The notes under the pieces are model-generated. The model saw only the letters and a program-made list of their open reading frames with translations, was not told where the DNA came from and did no database searches. Below, in pieces: positions 41,330 through 50,180 of a stretch of 64,000 nucleotides of DNA (its first letter is position 1; every line of letters begins with the position of its first letter). This DNA is from Nocardia terrae. GTDB taxonomy: Bacteria > Actinomycetota > Actinomycetes > Mycobacteriales > Mycobacteriaceae. The translations under genes were made by a program, and so were the position numbers. Where the stretch lies: contig NZ_WRPP01000003.1 of assembly GCF_009760405.1 (NCBI RefSeq), positions 434,001 through 498,000 of the forward strand, written 5' to 3'.

Positions 41330-42271
41330 CTACTCCGCCGAATCGGTCAGATAGCCGCCGCGCGAGAAGAATTCGCCCGCCGCGTGTTCACGCCCGTCCG
41401 CCGTGCGCACCCGAGTCAGGACGAGCGCCCGGTTGCGGCCCCGGAACGCCTCCGGGCCGCACACCACGGCCGCGCCACCGTCGAGCACCACGACGCGTCC
41501 CGGCGTGCCGCCGCAATGGAATTCGGCGATCCGCGAGTCCAGCACCTCGACGCGCTCACCCCGGTAGTAGGTGAAGGCGGGCGGGTACGGCGCGGACAGG
41601 GCGCGCACGAAGCGCTCCAGATCCTCCGCGGGCCAGGACCAGTCGATCCGGCTGTCGCGATCGGCGCGCTTGTGGAAATAGGTGCGCTCGGCCTTGTCCT
41701 GTGGCCGCCACACGGCGGTGCCGCGCTCGAGCGCGTCGAGCGCCTCGTTCACGGCGTCCGGGATGAGTTCCATTCCGGCCAGCACCAATTCGGTGCCGGT
41801 GATGTCCGGGCCGATGGGCAGCCGCTTCTGCACCAGGATGTCGCCGGTGTCGAGGTTCTCGTCCATGCGGTGCACGGTGAGCCCGGTCTCGGCCTCGCCG
41901 CTGATCAGCGCCCACAGCACCGGCGAGAATCCGGTGAACTTGGGCAGCAGGGAATCGTGCAGGTTGAGGGTGCCGTGCGGCGGCAGGTTGTACAGCTCCT
42001 CGGGCATCCAGGTGTACCAGCTGTTCACCACGATGACGTCCGGCTCGGCCCGCTTGACCAGGTCGATGGTCTCGGCGTCGGCACGTTCGGTGAGGTGCAC
42101 CGGAATCCCGTGCTCGCGGGCCAGCTCCTCCACCGAATCCGACCACATGGCCTTGTAGGTGGACTCCGCGGCCGGATGGCTGACCGCCAGCACCACCTCG
42201 TGGCGCGAATCGATCAGGGCCTGCAGGGTTTTCCGGCCCCAGGTCTGGAAGCCGAACGAGACGATACGCAT
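41330..42271 (-). CDS. Formyltransferase for N-hydroxylysine (methionyl-tRNA formyltransferase-like)
   Basis: A 313-residue formyltransferase of the Fmt fold. It has LVVNSWYTWMPEELYNLPPHG-type core residues (ending LNLHDSLLPKFTGFSPV, with the Asn-His-Asp of the formyl-transfer site) and GLTVHRMDENLDTGDILVQ. In this cluster it probably N-formylates hydroxylysine, matching the formyl-hydroxamate of nocobactins, where mycobactin has an acyl chain instead. The ATG at 42271 is chosen over the one 15 nt upstream because the protein then begins MRIVSFGFQ. It is the first gene of a unit with its own iron box (42299-42317). Confidence 0.85.
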   Translation of the reverse strand: MRIVSFGFQTWGRKTLQALIDSRHEVVLAVSHPAAESTYKAMWSDSVEELAREHGIPVHLTERADAETIDLVKRAEPDVIVVNSWYTWMPEELYNLPPHGTLNLHDSLLPKFTGFSPVLWALISGEAETGLTVHRMDENLDTGDILVQKRLPIGPDITGTELVLAGMELIPDAVNEALDALERGTAVWRPQDKAERTYFHKRADRDSRIDWSWPAEDLERFVRALSAPYPPAFTYYRGERVEVLDSRIAEFHCGGTPGRVVVLDGGAAVVCGPEAFRGRNRALVLTRVRTADGREHAAGEFFSRGGYLTDSAE

Positions 42272-42298
42272 TGAACCGAACCTCATCTTTGCTCGAAG

Positions 42299-42317
42299 TA
42301 AGCTAAGCCTAACCTAT
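42299..42317 (-). promoter_or_regulatory. IdeR-like iron box
   Basis: TAAGCTAAGCCTAACCTAT matches 17 of 19 consensus positions, the best in the window. It lies 28 bp upstream of the formyltransferase start, between that gene and the lysine monooxygenase gene. It implies a second iron-controlled promoter driving the rest of the siderophore operon. Confidence 0.85.
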
Positions 42318-42333
42318 TTACTAGGCCGGTTGT

Positions 42334-43626
42334 CTACCTACCGAGGCGGTGGTGCGCCGCGACCGCGGCCGCCGGTCGCGGCACCCGGTCCGGAGCGCAG
42401 GCCAGCACCCGATCCGAAAGTTCGCCCAGGCAGCTCAGATTGGGGAAGCCGGGACCCTGCGCCAGGGCGGCCAGATTCGGCAGGTAGAGCTTGGACCCGA
42501 GACCGGAGACCGCCAGGTCGTAACCGATGGCGGACTCCAGGCGCGCCTGATCGACCGGGCCGCCGACCGCCAGCTCCAGCAGGTCCGCGGCATCGGTGTC
42601 GAAAAGCTCCAGGAACCACAGCGATTCACCGCCGGTGGCGTCCACCACCAGATCGAAGGTGTGCAGCTGATCGGCGCGGGTCTCGTTGCGCAGGGTCAGC
42701 GCGACCGCTTCGTCGCGCGCGGCCACCCGGACCACGCGGCCCTGCAGGTGATGCACGCGACTGTCGGCGAGCAGGCTCTCCTGCACCCGCACCGAGAACA
42801 CCCCGCGATCGGTGCGGCGGATGACGTCGCGGCGCTCGTCCACGCTCAGTGCGTGCCATTTGATCGGATCGCTGAACAGCGAGTTCTCGAAATAACTTTC
42901 GCCGCGCGTGTAAATGGTGGCCTTGGGCGAGATCACCGAGACGGTCAGCACGTCGTGGCGCACCAGCTCGTCCATGGCCGAGCCCGCGGTCTCGCCGCCG
43001 CCGATCACCGCGGCCCGCGAGGACACCGGCAGCCGGCGCTTGGCGGCCAGATCCCAGAACTCGGCGATGCTCAGCACCCGCGGATGGTCGGCCAGCGCGC
43101 GGCGGCTGTTGCCCGGACCGGTGATCATCAGGCGGTCGGCGTCGAGGGTGCTGAGCGCGCCGTCGGCATCCGCGATCGTGACCAGCCAGCCGTCGGCCGC
43201 GGCGGAAATCGTTCGGACCGAACCCATCACGACCTCGACACCGCTGCGGCGGGCGACCCACTGCAGGTAGTCGGCCCAGAGGGTGTGCTGCGGACTCGGG
43301 CGGCCGCGGTCGATCCATTCGGCGTAGGTGCCGTGCTCGACCAGGTAGGCGGTCCAGCTGAAGGCGCGCATGGCCTCGTCGATCGCGCGATTGCGCCCGC
43401 GCGCCCAGGTGGAGTGATACGGGAAGCCGACGTCCTTCTCCGGACTGGTGCCCAGCCGGTGACGGCCGTCGGTCCAGCCGCCACTGGGCAGCCAATTGCC
43501 GCCCACCGCATGGGATTCGACGACCACCACGCGCGGTGCGGGCAGGCCGAGTTCCCGCAGGACGTGCGCCTTGGCGGCAACGGCCATGGCCTTGGGACCG
43601 GCTCCGACCACGAGAAGTGTGTCCAC
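42334..43626 (-). CDS. nbtG: L-lysine N6-monooxygenase, MbtG/NbtG type
   Basis: An FAD- and NADPH-dependent enzyme that hydroxylates the side-chain nitrogen of lysine, making the hydroxamate ligands of the siderophore. The GTG at 43626 follows AGGAGC and begins directly with the FAD motif (LLVVGAGPKAMAVAAKAHVL). The second nucleotide motif is VIGGGETAGSAM. Substrate-side residues such as YHSTWARGRNRAIDEA and the VVDATGGES end also fit. The product is 430 residues. An iron box lies about 120 bp upstream and diverges from the MTB12-like gene. Confidence 0.9.
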   Translation of the reverse strand: MDTLLVVGAGPKAMAVAAKAHVLRELGLPAPRVVVVESHAVGGNWLPSGGWTDGRHRLGTSPEKDVGFPYHSTWARGRNRAIDEAMRAFSWTAYLVEHGTYAEWIDRGRPSPQHTLWADYLQWVARRSGVEVVMGSVRTISAAADGWLVTIADADGALSTLDADRLMITGPGNSRRALADHPRVLSIAEFWDLAAKRRLPVSSRAAVIGGGETAGSAMDELVRHDVLTVSVISPKATIYTRGESYFENSLFSDPIKWHALSVDERRDVIRRTDRGVFSVRVQESLLADSRVHHLQGRVVRVAARDEAVALTLRNETRADQLHTFDLVVDATGGESLWFLELFDTDAADLLELAVGGPVDQARLESAIGYDLAVSGLGSKLYLPNLAALAQGPGFPNLSCLGELSDRVLACAPDRVPRPAAAVAAHHRLGR

Positions 43627-43742
43627 TGATGCTCCTGACTGTGATGGCAGCCACTGTGCAGCTACCCCCACGGCAGGCAGGTCGAAAAGGCCGATCGGGG
43701 AACGGGATCGAACGACGCACTTCCAAACCGTAGGGTCTTATG

Positions 43743-43761
43743 TTTGCATAGGCTTACCTTA
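43743..43761 (-). promoter_or_regulatory. IdeR-like iron box
   Basis: TTTGCATAGGCTTACCTTA matches 16 of 19 consensus positions and has a perfect right half. It lies 117 bp upstream of the lysine monooxygenase start, and 71 bp before the divergent MTB12-like gene, so it may act on either or both. Confidence 0.7.
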
Positions 43762-43831
43762 TATTGGTCGGGTCCCGGTTCCAGCGCAAGCCCTTGGATC
43801 GGACACCTGACCGAAAACGATGGGATACCGA

Positions 43832-44320
43832 ATGAACAAGTCCATGCCTGTGCACTCCTCCGGATGGCGCCGCGTCGCGGCCGCCGCCGTCACCGTGGCC
43901 GCCGTCCTCGGCGGCAGCGCCGCCGCGATCGCCCCGGCCTCCGCGCTGCCGGTCACCGCGCCGATGAAGGCCGCGAATCCCGGTGTGGGAGAACTTCACT
44001 CGAAGCTCGCGCTGATCCTCGACACCAGCGCGGACCGCGCCGCGCGGGCCAACGAACTCGAGGCGGGCGAGGCCGGACTGCCGCTGATCGATCAGGTCGG
44101 CACCGTCATCGCGGCCGCCCCGCCGAGCTTCAAATGGTCGGTGCTGGGACCGGTGAACGTCTCCGGCGACACCATGACCGCCGGACTGCAGACCTCCGTC
44201 GACGGGTTCGATCCGTGGAACTGGACCCTCACCTGGCGCGACATCGACGGCACCTGGAAGCTGACGCGCGACTCCGAGTGCACCGTCGCGAGCATCGCCA
44301 TGGTGCCCTGCAGCCTCTGA
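43832..44320 (+). CDS. Secreted protein, MTB12 (CFP-2)-like
   Basis: A 162-residue exported protein. The N-terminus (MNKSMPVHSSGWRRVAAAAV) and hydrophobic core end in PASA, a likely signal peptidase I site. The mature part (from about residue 37) has the MTB12-type alpha/beta region: LHSKLALILDTSADRAARANELE, a strand-rich centre, and TLTWRDIDGTWKLTRDSEC with a second Cys near the end (VPC) for a disulfide. A start 12 nt upstream (43820) is possible. It diverges from the iron-regulated monooxygenase gene and is followed by a clear terminator. Its role is unknown in this family. Confidence 0.72.
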   Translation: MNKSMPVHSSGWRRVAAAAVTVAAVLGGSAAAIAPASALPVTAPMKAANPGVGELHSKLALILDTSADRAARANELEAGEAGLPLIDQVGTVIAAAPPSFKWSVLGPVNVSGDTMTAGLQTSVDGFDPWNWTLTWRDIDGTWKLTRDSECTVASIAMVPCSL

Positions 44321-44339
44321 TCAACGGGTAACAGCGAAT

Positions 44340-44369
44340 CCCGGGCATCCCATGCGATGCCCGGGTTTT
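44340..44369 (+). terminator. Rho-independent terminator
   Basis: A perfect 10-bp stem (CCCGGGCATC, 6-nt loop, GATGCCCGGG) is followed by TTTT. It lies 20 bp after the MTB12-like stop and before the end of the convergent irtB-like gene. Confidence 0.85.
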
Positions 44370-44395
44370 CGCATGCCCGGCCGAGCGCGGGCCGA

Positions 44396-46132
44396 CTACC
44401 CGACCGCCGCTTCCAGACGCCAGCCCGCGGCCCGGGTGCGCTCGTTCCAGAAGGCGGCATAGCGGCCGTCGAGAGCGAGCAGTTCGACGTGCGTGCCGCG
44501 TTCGACGATGCGACCGCCGTCCATGAACAGAATCTGGTCGGCGTGCGCGATGGTCGCCAGGCGATGCGCGACCACGAGAACGGTTCTGCCGCGAGTGAGT
44601 TCGTGCACACCGCGCACCACGACCGCCTCGTTGTGCGGGTCCAGGGCACTGGTGGCCTCGTCCAGCAGGACGATCGGGGCGTCCTTGACCAGGGCGCGTG
44701 CGATCGAAACCCGTTGCCGTTCACCGCCGGACAAGGCGGACCCGCCCTCGCCGACCGAGGTCTGCCAGCCATCGGGCAGGCGCTGGGCGATCTCGTCCAC
44801 GCGGGCGACCGCGCCGGCGCGCAGCACCTCCGCATCGGTCGCGCCGGGACGGCCCGCCCGAATGTTCTCCAGCACCGAACGATCGAAGAGGTAGACGTTC
44901 TGGAAGACCAGGGCCAGCTGGTTCAGCAGCGTCTCCGTCGGCTGGACGCGAACATCGTGGCCGCCCACCGCGACTCGACCGGAATCGGCGTCGTGGAAGC
45001 GGGCCGCCAGGCGCAGCAGGGTGGATTTGCCCGCGCCGCTGGGGCCCACGATGGCGGTGGTCGTGCCCGGGGCGGCGGCAAAGGTGACATCGGTCAGCAC
45101 CGGCTTGTCCGGGCCGTATCCGAAGGTGACACCGTCGAATTCGACCGCGGGTGCGCCCGGGACCACCGGCGATTCCGGCTGCGGCAGTGCCTGTTCCGAC
45201 AGCAGCGCCGTCACCCGGTCCGCGGCCGCCGCGGCGGTGCGCAGCGCGCCGCCCAGCTGCGCGGCCTGGGTCAGCGGCTCGATGAAGCGGGAGCTCACCG
45301 CGATGAGGGCGATGGCCGCGGCCGCCGAGATCGCACCGTCGGTGGCCCGGCCCACCACCAGATACACCAGGATCAGGAAGATGGCCTGCACGACAAGGGA
45401 GAACACGATGAGGCCGGGCACGGCGGCGATCAGCAGGCCCGAGGCCGCCTTGCGCTGCCGGACCAGGGCGGCGTCCAGCGCGCGATTGCCCGCGCCGACC
45501 GCACCCAGCGAACGCAACACCGGTTGCGCCTGAGCGAATTCCAGCACCCGGGCATTGGCCTCGGCAGCGGCCTCGTGCATACGTTCGTCGGCGGAGGCAT
45601 ACGAGCGGTTCGCCCACAGATTCACCACGAACAACACCGGCGCGGCCACCAGCATGGCCAGAGATATGCGCCAGTCGACGAAGAGCATGCCGATGGCCAC
45701 GCCGAGCGGAACCAGCACGCCGGTCAGCATTTTCGCCAGCAGGTAGGCGATCAGACCCTGTACCTCACGGACGTTCTCCACCACCACCCGCGACAGCTCC
45801 CCCGCGTGCCGATCGTCGAACCAGCCCAGCGGCAACGCATTCAGCTGATCCCCGAGCCGGGTCTGCAATCCGTCCTGCATACCGACGCCGATGCGCAGAC
45901 CGAGCAGCGACTGCAGATACCCGAACACCACGACGGCGACCACCGCCAGCGCCAACCACAGCGTCCACCACCAGGCCCGTCCCAGATCATCGTTGAACAG
46001 GGCCTGCAGCACCGGCACCAACAGCACATAAGCGGCGGCCTGGGACAACGACTGGGCGACGATGACCAGCAGCAATCGCGGTGTCAGATGGGCATATTCG
46101 GCCGGGACCAGCCCGAGCACCTTGCGGATCAT
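44396..46132 (-). CDS. irtB: Siderophore ABC importer subunit, IrtB-like
   Basis: A fused membrane/ATPase half-transporter of 578 residues, the same size as mycobacterial IrtB, which with IrtA imports ferric carboxymycobactin. The exporter-type membrane domain has six helices (about 15-290). The nucleotide domain has Walker A GPSGAGKST, signature LSGGERQR, Walker B IVLLDEATSALD and the switch VVAHRLATI. It overlaps the upstream partner gene by 4 bp (ATGA) so the two subunits are made together as a heterodimer. Import of the locally made siderophore is inferred from context and the iron box upstream of the pair. Confidence 0.85.
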   Translation of the reverse strand: MIRKVLGLVPAEYAHLTPRLLLVIVAQSLSQAAAYVLLVPVLQALFNDDLGRAWWWTLWLALAVVAVVVFGYLQSLLGLRIGVGMQDGLQTRLGDQLNALPLGWFDDRHAGELSRVVVENVREVQGLIAYLLAKMLTGVLVPLGVAIGMLFVDWRISLAMLVAAPVLFVVNLWANRSYASADERMHEAAAEANARVLEFAQAQPVLRSLGAVGAGNRALDAALVRQRKAASGLLIAAVPGLIVFSLVVQAIFLILVYLVVGRATDGAISAAAAIALIAVSSRFIEPLTQAAQLGGALRTAAAAADRVTALLSEQALPQPESPVVPGAPAVEFDGVTFGYGPDKPVLTDVTFAAAPGTTTAIVGPSGAGKSTLLRLAARFHDADSGRVAVGGHDVRVQPTETLLNQLALVFQNVYLFDRSVLENIRAGRPGATDAEVLRAGAVARVDEIAQRLPDGWQTSVGEGGSALSGGERQRVSIARALVKDAPIVLLDEATSALDPHNEAVVVRGVHELTRGRTVLVVAHRLATIAHADQILFMDGGRIVERGTHVELLALDGRYAAFWNERTRAAGWRLEAAVG

Positions 46133-48186
46133 CGCTTCGCCTCCTCATCCGCCACACCCGGAGTCTCACTCGTCATCCCGGCATGCTCTCGGCCGAGATC
46201 CACAGCCACCGGCTGGATTCCTGCCGAAGCCGCGCCGGCACGACCGGGCGCGGAGTCGGCGGAATTACGGGGTGCGGTGCCGGACAGACCTCCGGCACCG
46301 GTGTCGGCATTGCGTCCCTCACCGACACCCACACCGGCAACGGTCTCCAAAGCAGCGGCGTTGACCTCCCAGAGCTGCTGGTAGAGGCCACCGGCGGCAT
46401 GGAGGCTCGCGTGATCGCCCTGTTCGACCAGGGTTCCGTGCTCCAGCACCAGGATTCGGTCCACACCGGTGATGGTGTGCAGGCGGTGGGCGATCACCAG
46501 CACCGTGCGACCGGCCACCAGTTCGGCCAGCGCGTCCTGCACCGCCGCCTCCGATTCCGGGTCGGCGAAGGCGGTGGCCTCGTCGAGCACCAGGATCGGG
46601 GTGTCGGCCAGCAGGGTGCGGGCGATCGAAAGTCGCTGCGCCTCACCGCCGGACAGGATGGCGTCCACGCCGATCTCGGAGTCGTAGCCGCGCGGCAGGG
46701 CCAGGATGCGGTCGTGAATACGGGCCGCGCGGGCCGCGCGCTCCAGGGCGGCGGCGTCGGCGTCGGGGCGGGCCAGCCGCAGATTGTCGGCGATGCTGCC
46801 GCGGATCAGGCGGACATCCTGGAAGACGAATCCGACCGTGCGATACAGCTCCTCGCTCGGGATATCGCGAATATCGCGTCCCCCGATGGTGATTCGGCCG
46901 GAGTCCACGTCGTAGAAGCGGGGCAGCAGTTTGGCCAGCGTCGACTTGCCCGAACCGCTGGGACCCACCAGGGCGGTCATGGTGCCGGGGGCGAGCTCGA
47001 GGTCGAGGCCGCGCAGCACCCGATGGTCGGCGCGGTAGCCGAAACTCACGTCCTCGAAGCGGATCAGCCCGGCCGGCGACTCGCGTGTCCCGGATTCCCC
47101 TGACCCGGTGGACAATTCGGCGGTCTGCTGCAGCTCGTGCAGGCGCAGCGCGGCATCCCCGGCCGTGCGCAGGGCCTGCGCCCCGTAGCCCAGACCCAGC
47201 AGCGAGCTGCCCAGGCCGAGCCCGACCAGCAAGAACGGCAACAGATCCAGCGGTTCCAGCCAGTCCAGGCCGACACCGGCCAGGCCCGCCACCACGACCA
47301 GCAGCATCACGAACACCGGCGAGACCACGGTGTCCGACACCGACTGCACGGTCATGACCGGCATCTTCAGTCGGCGCAGCCGTTCGGTCTGCGCCGCGAC
47401 GGCCGCACGGAACTCGCTGTGCGCCTTGCCCGCCCGCCCGAAGGCGCGCACGACTTGGATGCCGTCCACGAATTCGACGGTGGCCACGCGGGTGCGCTGC
47501 TCGGCGGCGTTGTAGGCCGAAAGCCGTTCGCGGCCCGGCTCGTCGAGCATGGCGCGCATGCACAGCGCGTAGATCACCAGCGGCAGCAGCAGGACCAGGG
47601 TCAGCCGCCAGTCGACCGTGGCCAGGTAGACCAGCGTCACCAGCGGGACGGTCACCGAGCCGATGAAGTCCAGGCGGGCGTGCGCGACCAGGTAGTGCAG
47701 CGCCTCCACATCGTCCTGGAGATACTTCTTCACCTCCGAGGAGCTGCGCGCCCCGAACCAGCCCAGCGGCACCCGGGTGAGCTTGTCGGCCAGGGCACGC
47801 CGCAGACTCAGCTGGTAGCGGGCGTCCACGGCATGCGACCAGGTGAGGGCCGCCGCCTGCAGCATCGCGCGCACCACCAGCACGAGCACCGCGAGCGACA
47901 GCAGCCGCCACACCCGATCGGTGTCGGGCGAATTCGCCAGCAGCTCACGGCAGGCCGAGACGATGAGCAGGAACGGCGCCACCGAACACACCGAAGCCAG
48001 CGCCACGACCACGCCCGCGATGGTCAGCGCACCGCTGACCGGAGCCAGGATCTCCTTGCGCGCCGCGGCTTCTCGTCGTCGGCGGGCCTTGGCCGCCGCC
48101 TTCTCGTCGGGCACTCCCCCGTCGGCTGCCGCCGGGCCCGGGTCGATGGCATGCGCCTCGACCGCGGGCGGTGACTCGACCGTCAT
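46129..48186 (-). CDS. irtA: Siderophore ABC importer subunit, IrtA-like without the SIP domain
   Basis: The partner half-transporter, 685 residues. The ATG at 48186 follows GGGAGGCGG; one 21 nt upstream is possible. An alanine-rich cytosolic segment (about 1-50) leads into six helices (about 50-330). The ATPase domain follows: Walker A GPSGSGKST, signature LSGGEAQR, Walker B ILVLDEATAFADPE and VIAHRLHTI. A Gly/Ala-rich tail of about 80 residues ends the protein. Mycobacterial IrtA carries an N-terminal FAD-binding siderophore-interaction domain of about 270 residues that reduces iron; it is absent here, so a separate reductase must do this. An iron box lies 55 bp upstream. Confidence 0.82.
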   Translation of the reverse strand: MTVESPPAVEAHAIDPGPAAADGGVPDEKAAAKARRRREAAARKEILAPVSGALTIAGVVVALASVCSVAPFLLIVSACRELLANSPDTDRVWRLLSLAVLVLVVRAMLQAAALTWSHAVDARYQLSLRRALADKLTRVPLGWFGARSSSEVKKYLQDDVEALHYLVAHARLDFIGSVTVPLVTLVYLATVDWRLTLVLLLPLVIYALCMRAMLDEPGRERLSAYNAAEQRTRVATVEFVDGIQVVRAFGRAGKAHSEFRAAVAAQTERLRRLKMPVMTVQSVSDTVVSPVFVMLLVVVAGLAGVGLDWLEPLDLLPFLLVGLGLGSSLLGLGYGAQALRTAGDAALRLHELQQTAELSTGSGESGTRESPAGLIRFEDVSFGYRADHRVLRGLDLELAPGTMTALVGPSGSGKSTLAKLLPRFYDVDSGRITIGGRDIRDIPSEELYRTVGFVFQDVRLIRGSIADNLRLARPDADAAALERAARAARIHDRILALPRGYDSEIGVDAILSGGEAQRLSIARTLLADTPILVLDEATAFADPESEAAVQDALAELVAGRTVLVIAHRLHTITGVDRILVLEHGTLVEQGDHASLHAAGGLYQQLWEVNAAALETVAGVGVGEGRNADTGAGGLSGTAPRNSADSAPGRAGAASAGIQPVAVDLGREHAGMTSETPGVADEEAKR

Positions 48187-48240
48187 CAGTCCGCCTCCCA
48201 CCTTCATCCGTCGGTGCTCCCCACGAGCACCGACGCGAAG

Positions 48241-48259
48241 ATAGGTTAGGCTAACTTTC
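48241..48259 (-). promoter_or_regulatory. IdeR-like iron box
   Basis: ATAGGTTAGGCTAACTTTC matches 16 of 19 consensus positions, with an intact core GGTTAGGCTAAC. It lies 55 bp upstream of the irtA-like start and would repress the importer operon in iron-rich cells. Confidence 0.8.
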
Positions 48260-48280
48260 CATGAACGACCAGACCGACGC

Positions 48281-49072
48281 TCAGCGCGGTACTTTCCCCG
48301 TCAGCTTCCGGCCGTCGGCGTAGTGCACCATGCAGCTCGCCCGGCCATTGGACAGATTCCACTGGGCGGCGTTGGCCGGATAGAGGATGAAGTTCTCCAG
48401 CTGGTCGTACATCGAACTGCCGCTCATCAGTTGGTCGAGCTGGACCGCGCAGGTATCACTCGCCTTCTTGAACGCCGCGTCCTCCGACCCCGGCCAGGAA
48501 CCGGGCAGCTGCACCGTGGTGATCACCTCGGCGTCGTGCGCAGAATCGCACGGCGTGATGGTCACCCGCTTCACGTGGTCACCCTCCTTGACCGTCTGCA
48601 CACAGTCGCCGGTCTTCAAATCGCTGATCGAGACCGAGGTCGGTCCGTTCGGATCCGAGGTTCGGGTCGAATTGTCCGGCGACGCCGACTTGTGCGAGTC
48701 CGTGGCCACACCGATGGCGAGCAACCCGACCGCCAGCACCGCGTACACCGCCGTGATCACCAGACCCGCGATGGCCAGACCGCGCCCGCCCTGGTTGCGC
48801 TGTTTGATCTGCGACAGCGCGATGAAGCCGAAGGGCACCGCCAGCAGACAGCAGCCCAGCAGGCCGAGCACGAACGAGGCGATGGCGAAACCATTGGTGC
48901 CCTGCGGCGGCGGGGCCATCGGATATCCGGGCGGCCCCGGCGCGTACCCGGGCGGATAGCCCGGCTGACCCGGCTGACCGTAGTTCCACTGCCCGGCCGG
49001 TGGCGGGTACATCGGCTGATTCGGGTCCGGCTGCCCCGGCTGACCCTGGGGCGGTTGGTCATTCGGATACAC
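48281..49072 (-). CDS. DUF4190-type membrane protein with septum-formation-like C-terminal domain
   Basis: A 263-residue protein. The first 75 residues are Pro/Gly/Gln-rich and cytosolic (repeats of PGQP and PGYP). Two hydrophobic helices follow (about 78-155; GFAIASFVLGLLGCCLLAVP and GLAIAGLVITAVYAVLAVGLL), as in DUF4190 proteins. The extracellular part has four cysteines (GDCVQ, TPCDS, DTCAV, RASCMV) in a pattern like the septum-formation/DUF domain found in actinobacterial surface proteins. The GTG at 49072 with a G-rich site is chosen over a longer frame. It lies between irtA and the pseudouridine synthase, with no proven functional link to either. Confidence 0.72.
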   Translation of the reverse strand: MYPNDQPPQGQPGQPDPNQPMYPPPAGQWNYGQPGQPGYPPGYAPGPPGYPMAPPPQGTNGFAIASFVLGLLGCCLLAVPFGFIALSQIKQRNQGGRGLAIAGLVITAVYAVLAVGLLAIGVATDSHKSASPDNSTRTSDPNGPTSVSISDLKTGDCVQTVKEGDHVKRVTITPCDSAHDAEVITTVQLPGSWPGSEDAAFKKASDTCAVQLDQLMSGSSMYDQLENFILYPANAAQWNLSNGRASCMVHYADGRKLTGKVPR

Positions 49073-49167
49073 GAGACCCCCGGTTGCTCGTCCCTTACCC
49101 GGGCATTCCGGGCGTGGACCAACCGTACCCGCTGGTCCGCACAAAACCTGGGACTAGGGTTTGGCGA

Positions 49168-50103
49168 GTGAGAAGGCGTCAGCAACCCCCGCTACCCAAG
49201 CGGCACGGACTGGATCCGGCCCGGTTGCGACTGCCGGAAGTGGGCGAGTGGGCGACCATTCGCGACCACCTGGTCGAGCGATTGCCCCGCGTTCGCCCCG
49301 AACGCATCGACGAGCTGCTGCGCGAGGGCGGCATCGTCGATCTCGAAGGTCCCATCGCGCTCGATACGCCCTATGTGCCCGGCGGCGCGGTGTGGTTCCA
49401 CCGGGATCTGCCCGACGAGCAGGAAGTCCCGTTCCCCATCGGCATCGTGTATCGCGATGACGACATTCTCGTGGCGGACAAACCACACTTCCTGTCGACC
49501 ATTCCGCGCGGACAGCACATTCTGCAGACCGCGCTGGTGAAACTGCGCCGCGAACTCGATCTCCCGGATCTGGTTCCGGCGCATCGGCTCGACCGGGTCA
49601 CCGCGGGGCTGGTGCTGTTCATCGTGAATCCGGCCCGGCGCGGGGCCTATCAGACCATGTTCCACAAGCGGCTGGTGCACAAGGAATACGAGGCGATCGC
49701 GCGCTTCGATCCCGAACTCGCGCTGCCGCGCACGGTGATCAGCCGGATCGTCAAGGAACGACAGGTGCTGCAGGCCTACGAGACCGACGGCGAACCGAAC
49801 GCGGAGACCTACGTCGAATTGCTCGACCACCGCGACGGGTTGGGGCGCTATCGGCTGCGGCCCAGAACCGGGCGGACCCATCAGCTCCGACTGCACATGA
49901 ACAGCCTCGGGGTGCCGATCCTGGGCGACGACTTCTATCCCGAACTCACCGACAAATCGGTCGACGACTACACGCGGCCGCTGCAGCTGCTGGCCTCGAC
50001 ACTGGAATTCACCGACCCGATCACCCGGGAGCCGCGCCGGTTCGAGACCGCGCGCAGCCTGCGGGCCTGGGACGATCCCGAGGGCTGGGCGCGCGGGAAC
50101 TGA
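49168..50103 (+). CDS. RluA-family RNA pseudouridine synthase
   Basis: A pseudouridine synthase of about 311 residues that would modify rRNA or tRNA uridines. The catalytic Asp142 lies in the signature HRLDRVTAGLVLF; GRTHQLRLHMNSLGVPILGD near the end is the second family motif. An S4-like RNA-binding segment seems degenerate (RPERIDELLREGGIVDLEG). The GTG at 49168 follows a -10-like TAGGGT (49155-49160) by 7 nt and has no ribosome-binding site, so the message may be leaderless. It is divergent from the DUF4190 gene. Confidence 0.88.
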   Translation: MRRRQQPPLPKRHGLDPARLRLPEVGEWATIRDHLVERLPRVRPERIDELLREGGIVDLEGPIALDTPYVPGGAVWFHRDLPDEQEVPFPIGIVYRDDDILVADKPHFLSTIPRGQHILQTALVKLRRELDLPDLVPAHRLDRVTAGLVLFIVNPARRGAYQTMFHKRLVHKEYEAIARFDPELALPRTVISRIVKERQVLQAYETDGEPNAETYVELLDHRDGLGRYRLRPRTGRTHQLRLHMNSLGVPILGDDFYPELTDKSVDDYTRPLQLLASTLEFTDPITREPRRFETARSLRAWDDPEGWARGN

Positions 50104-50180
50104 CCTGCCGCGGGTATTGCGGCAGCGTGATTAACCACATTCGAAGCGGATTCCAAGAATTCGCTCGTACACTGGCCGAG

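Noticed and set aside
44600..44835. Minus-strand alternative frame overlapping the end of the irtB-like gene and extending into the MTB12-like gene
   Set aside because: It is out of frame with the Walker and signature motifs and crosses a clear terminator.
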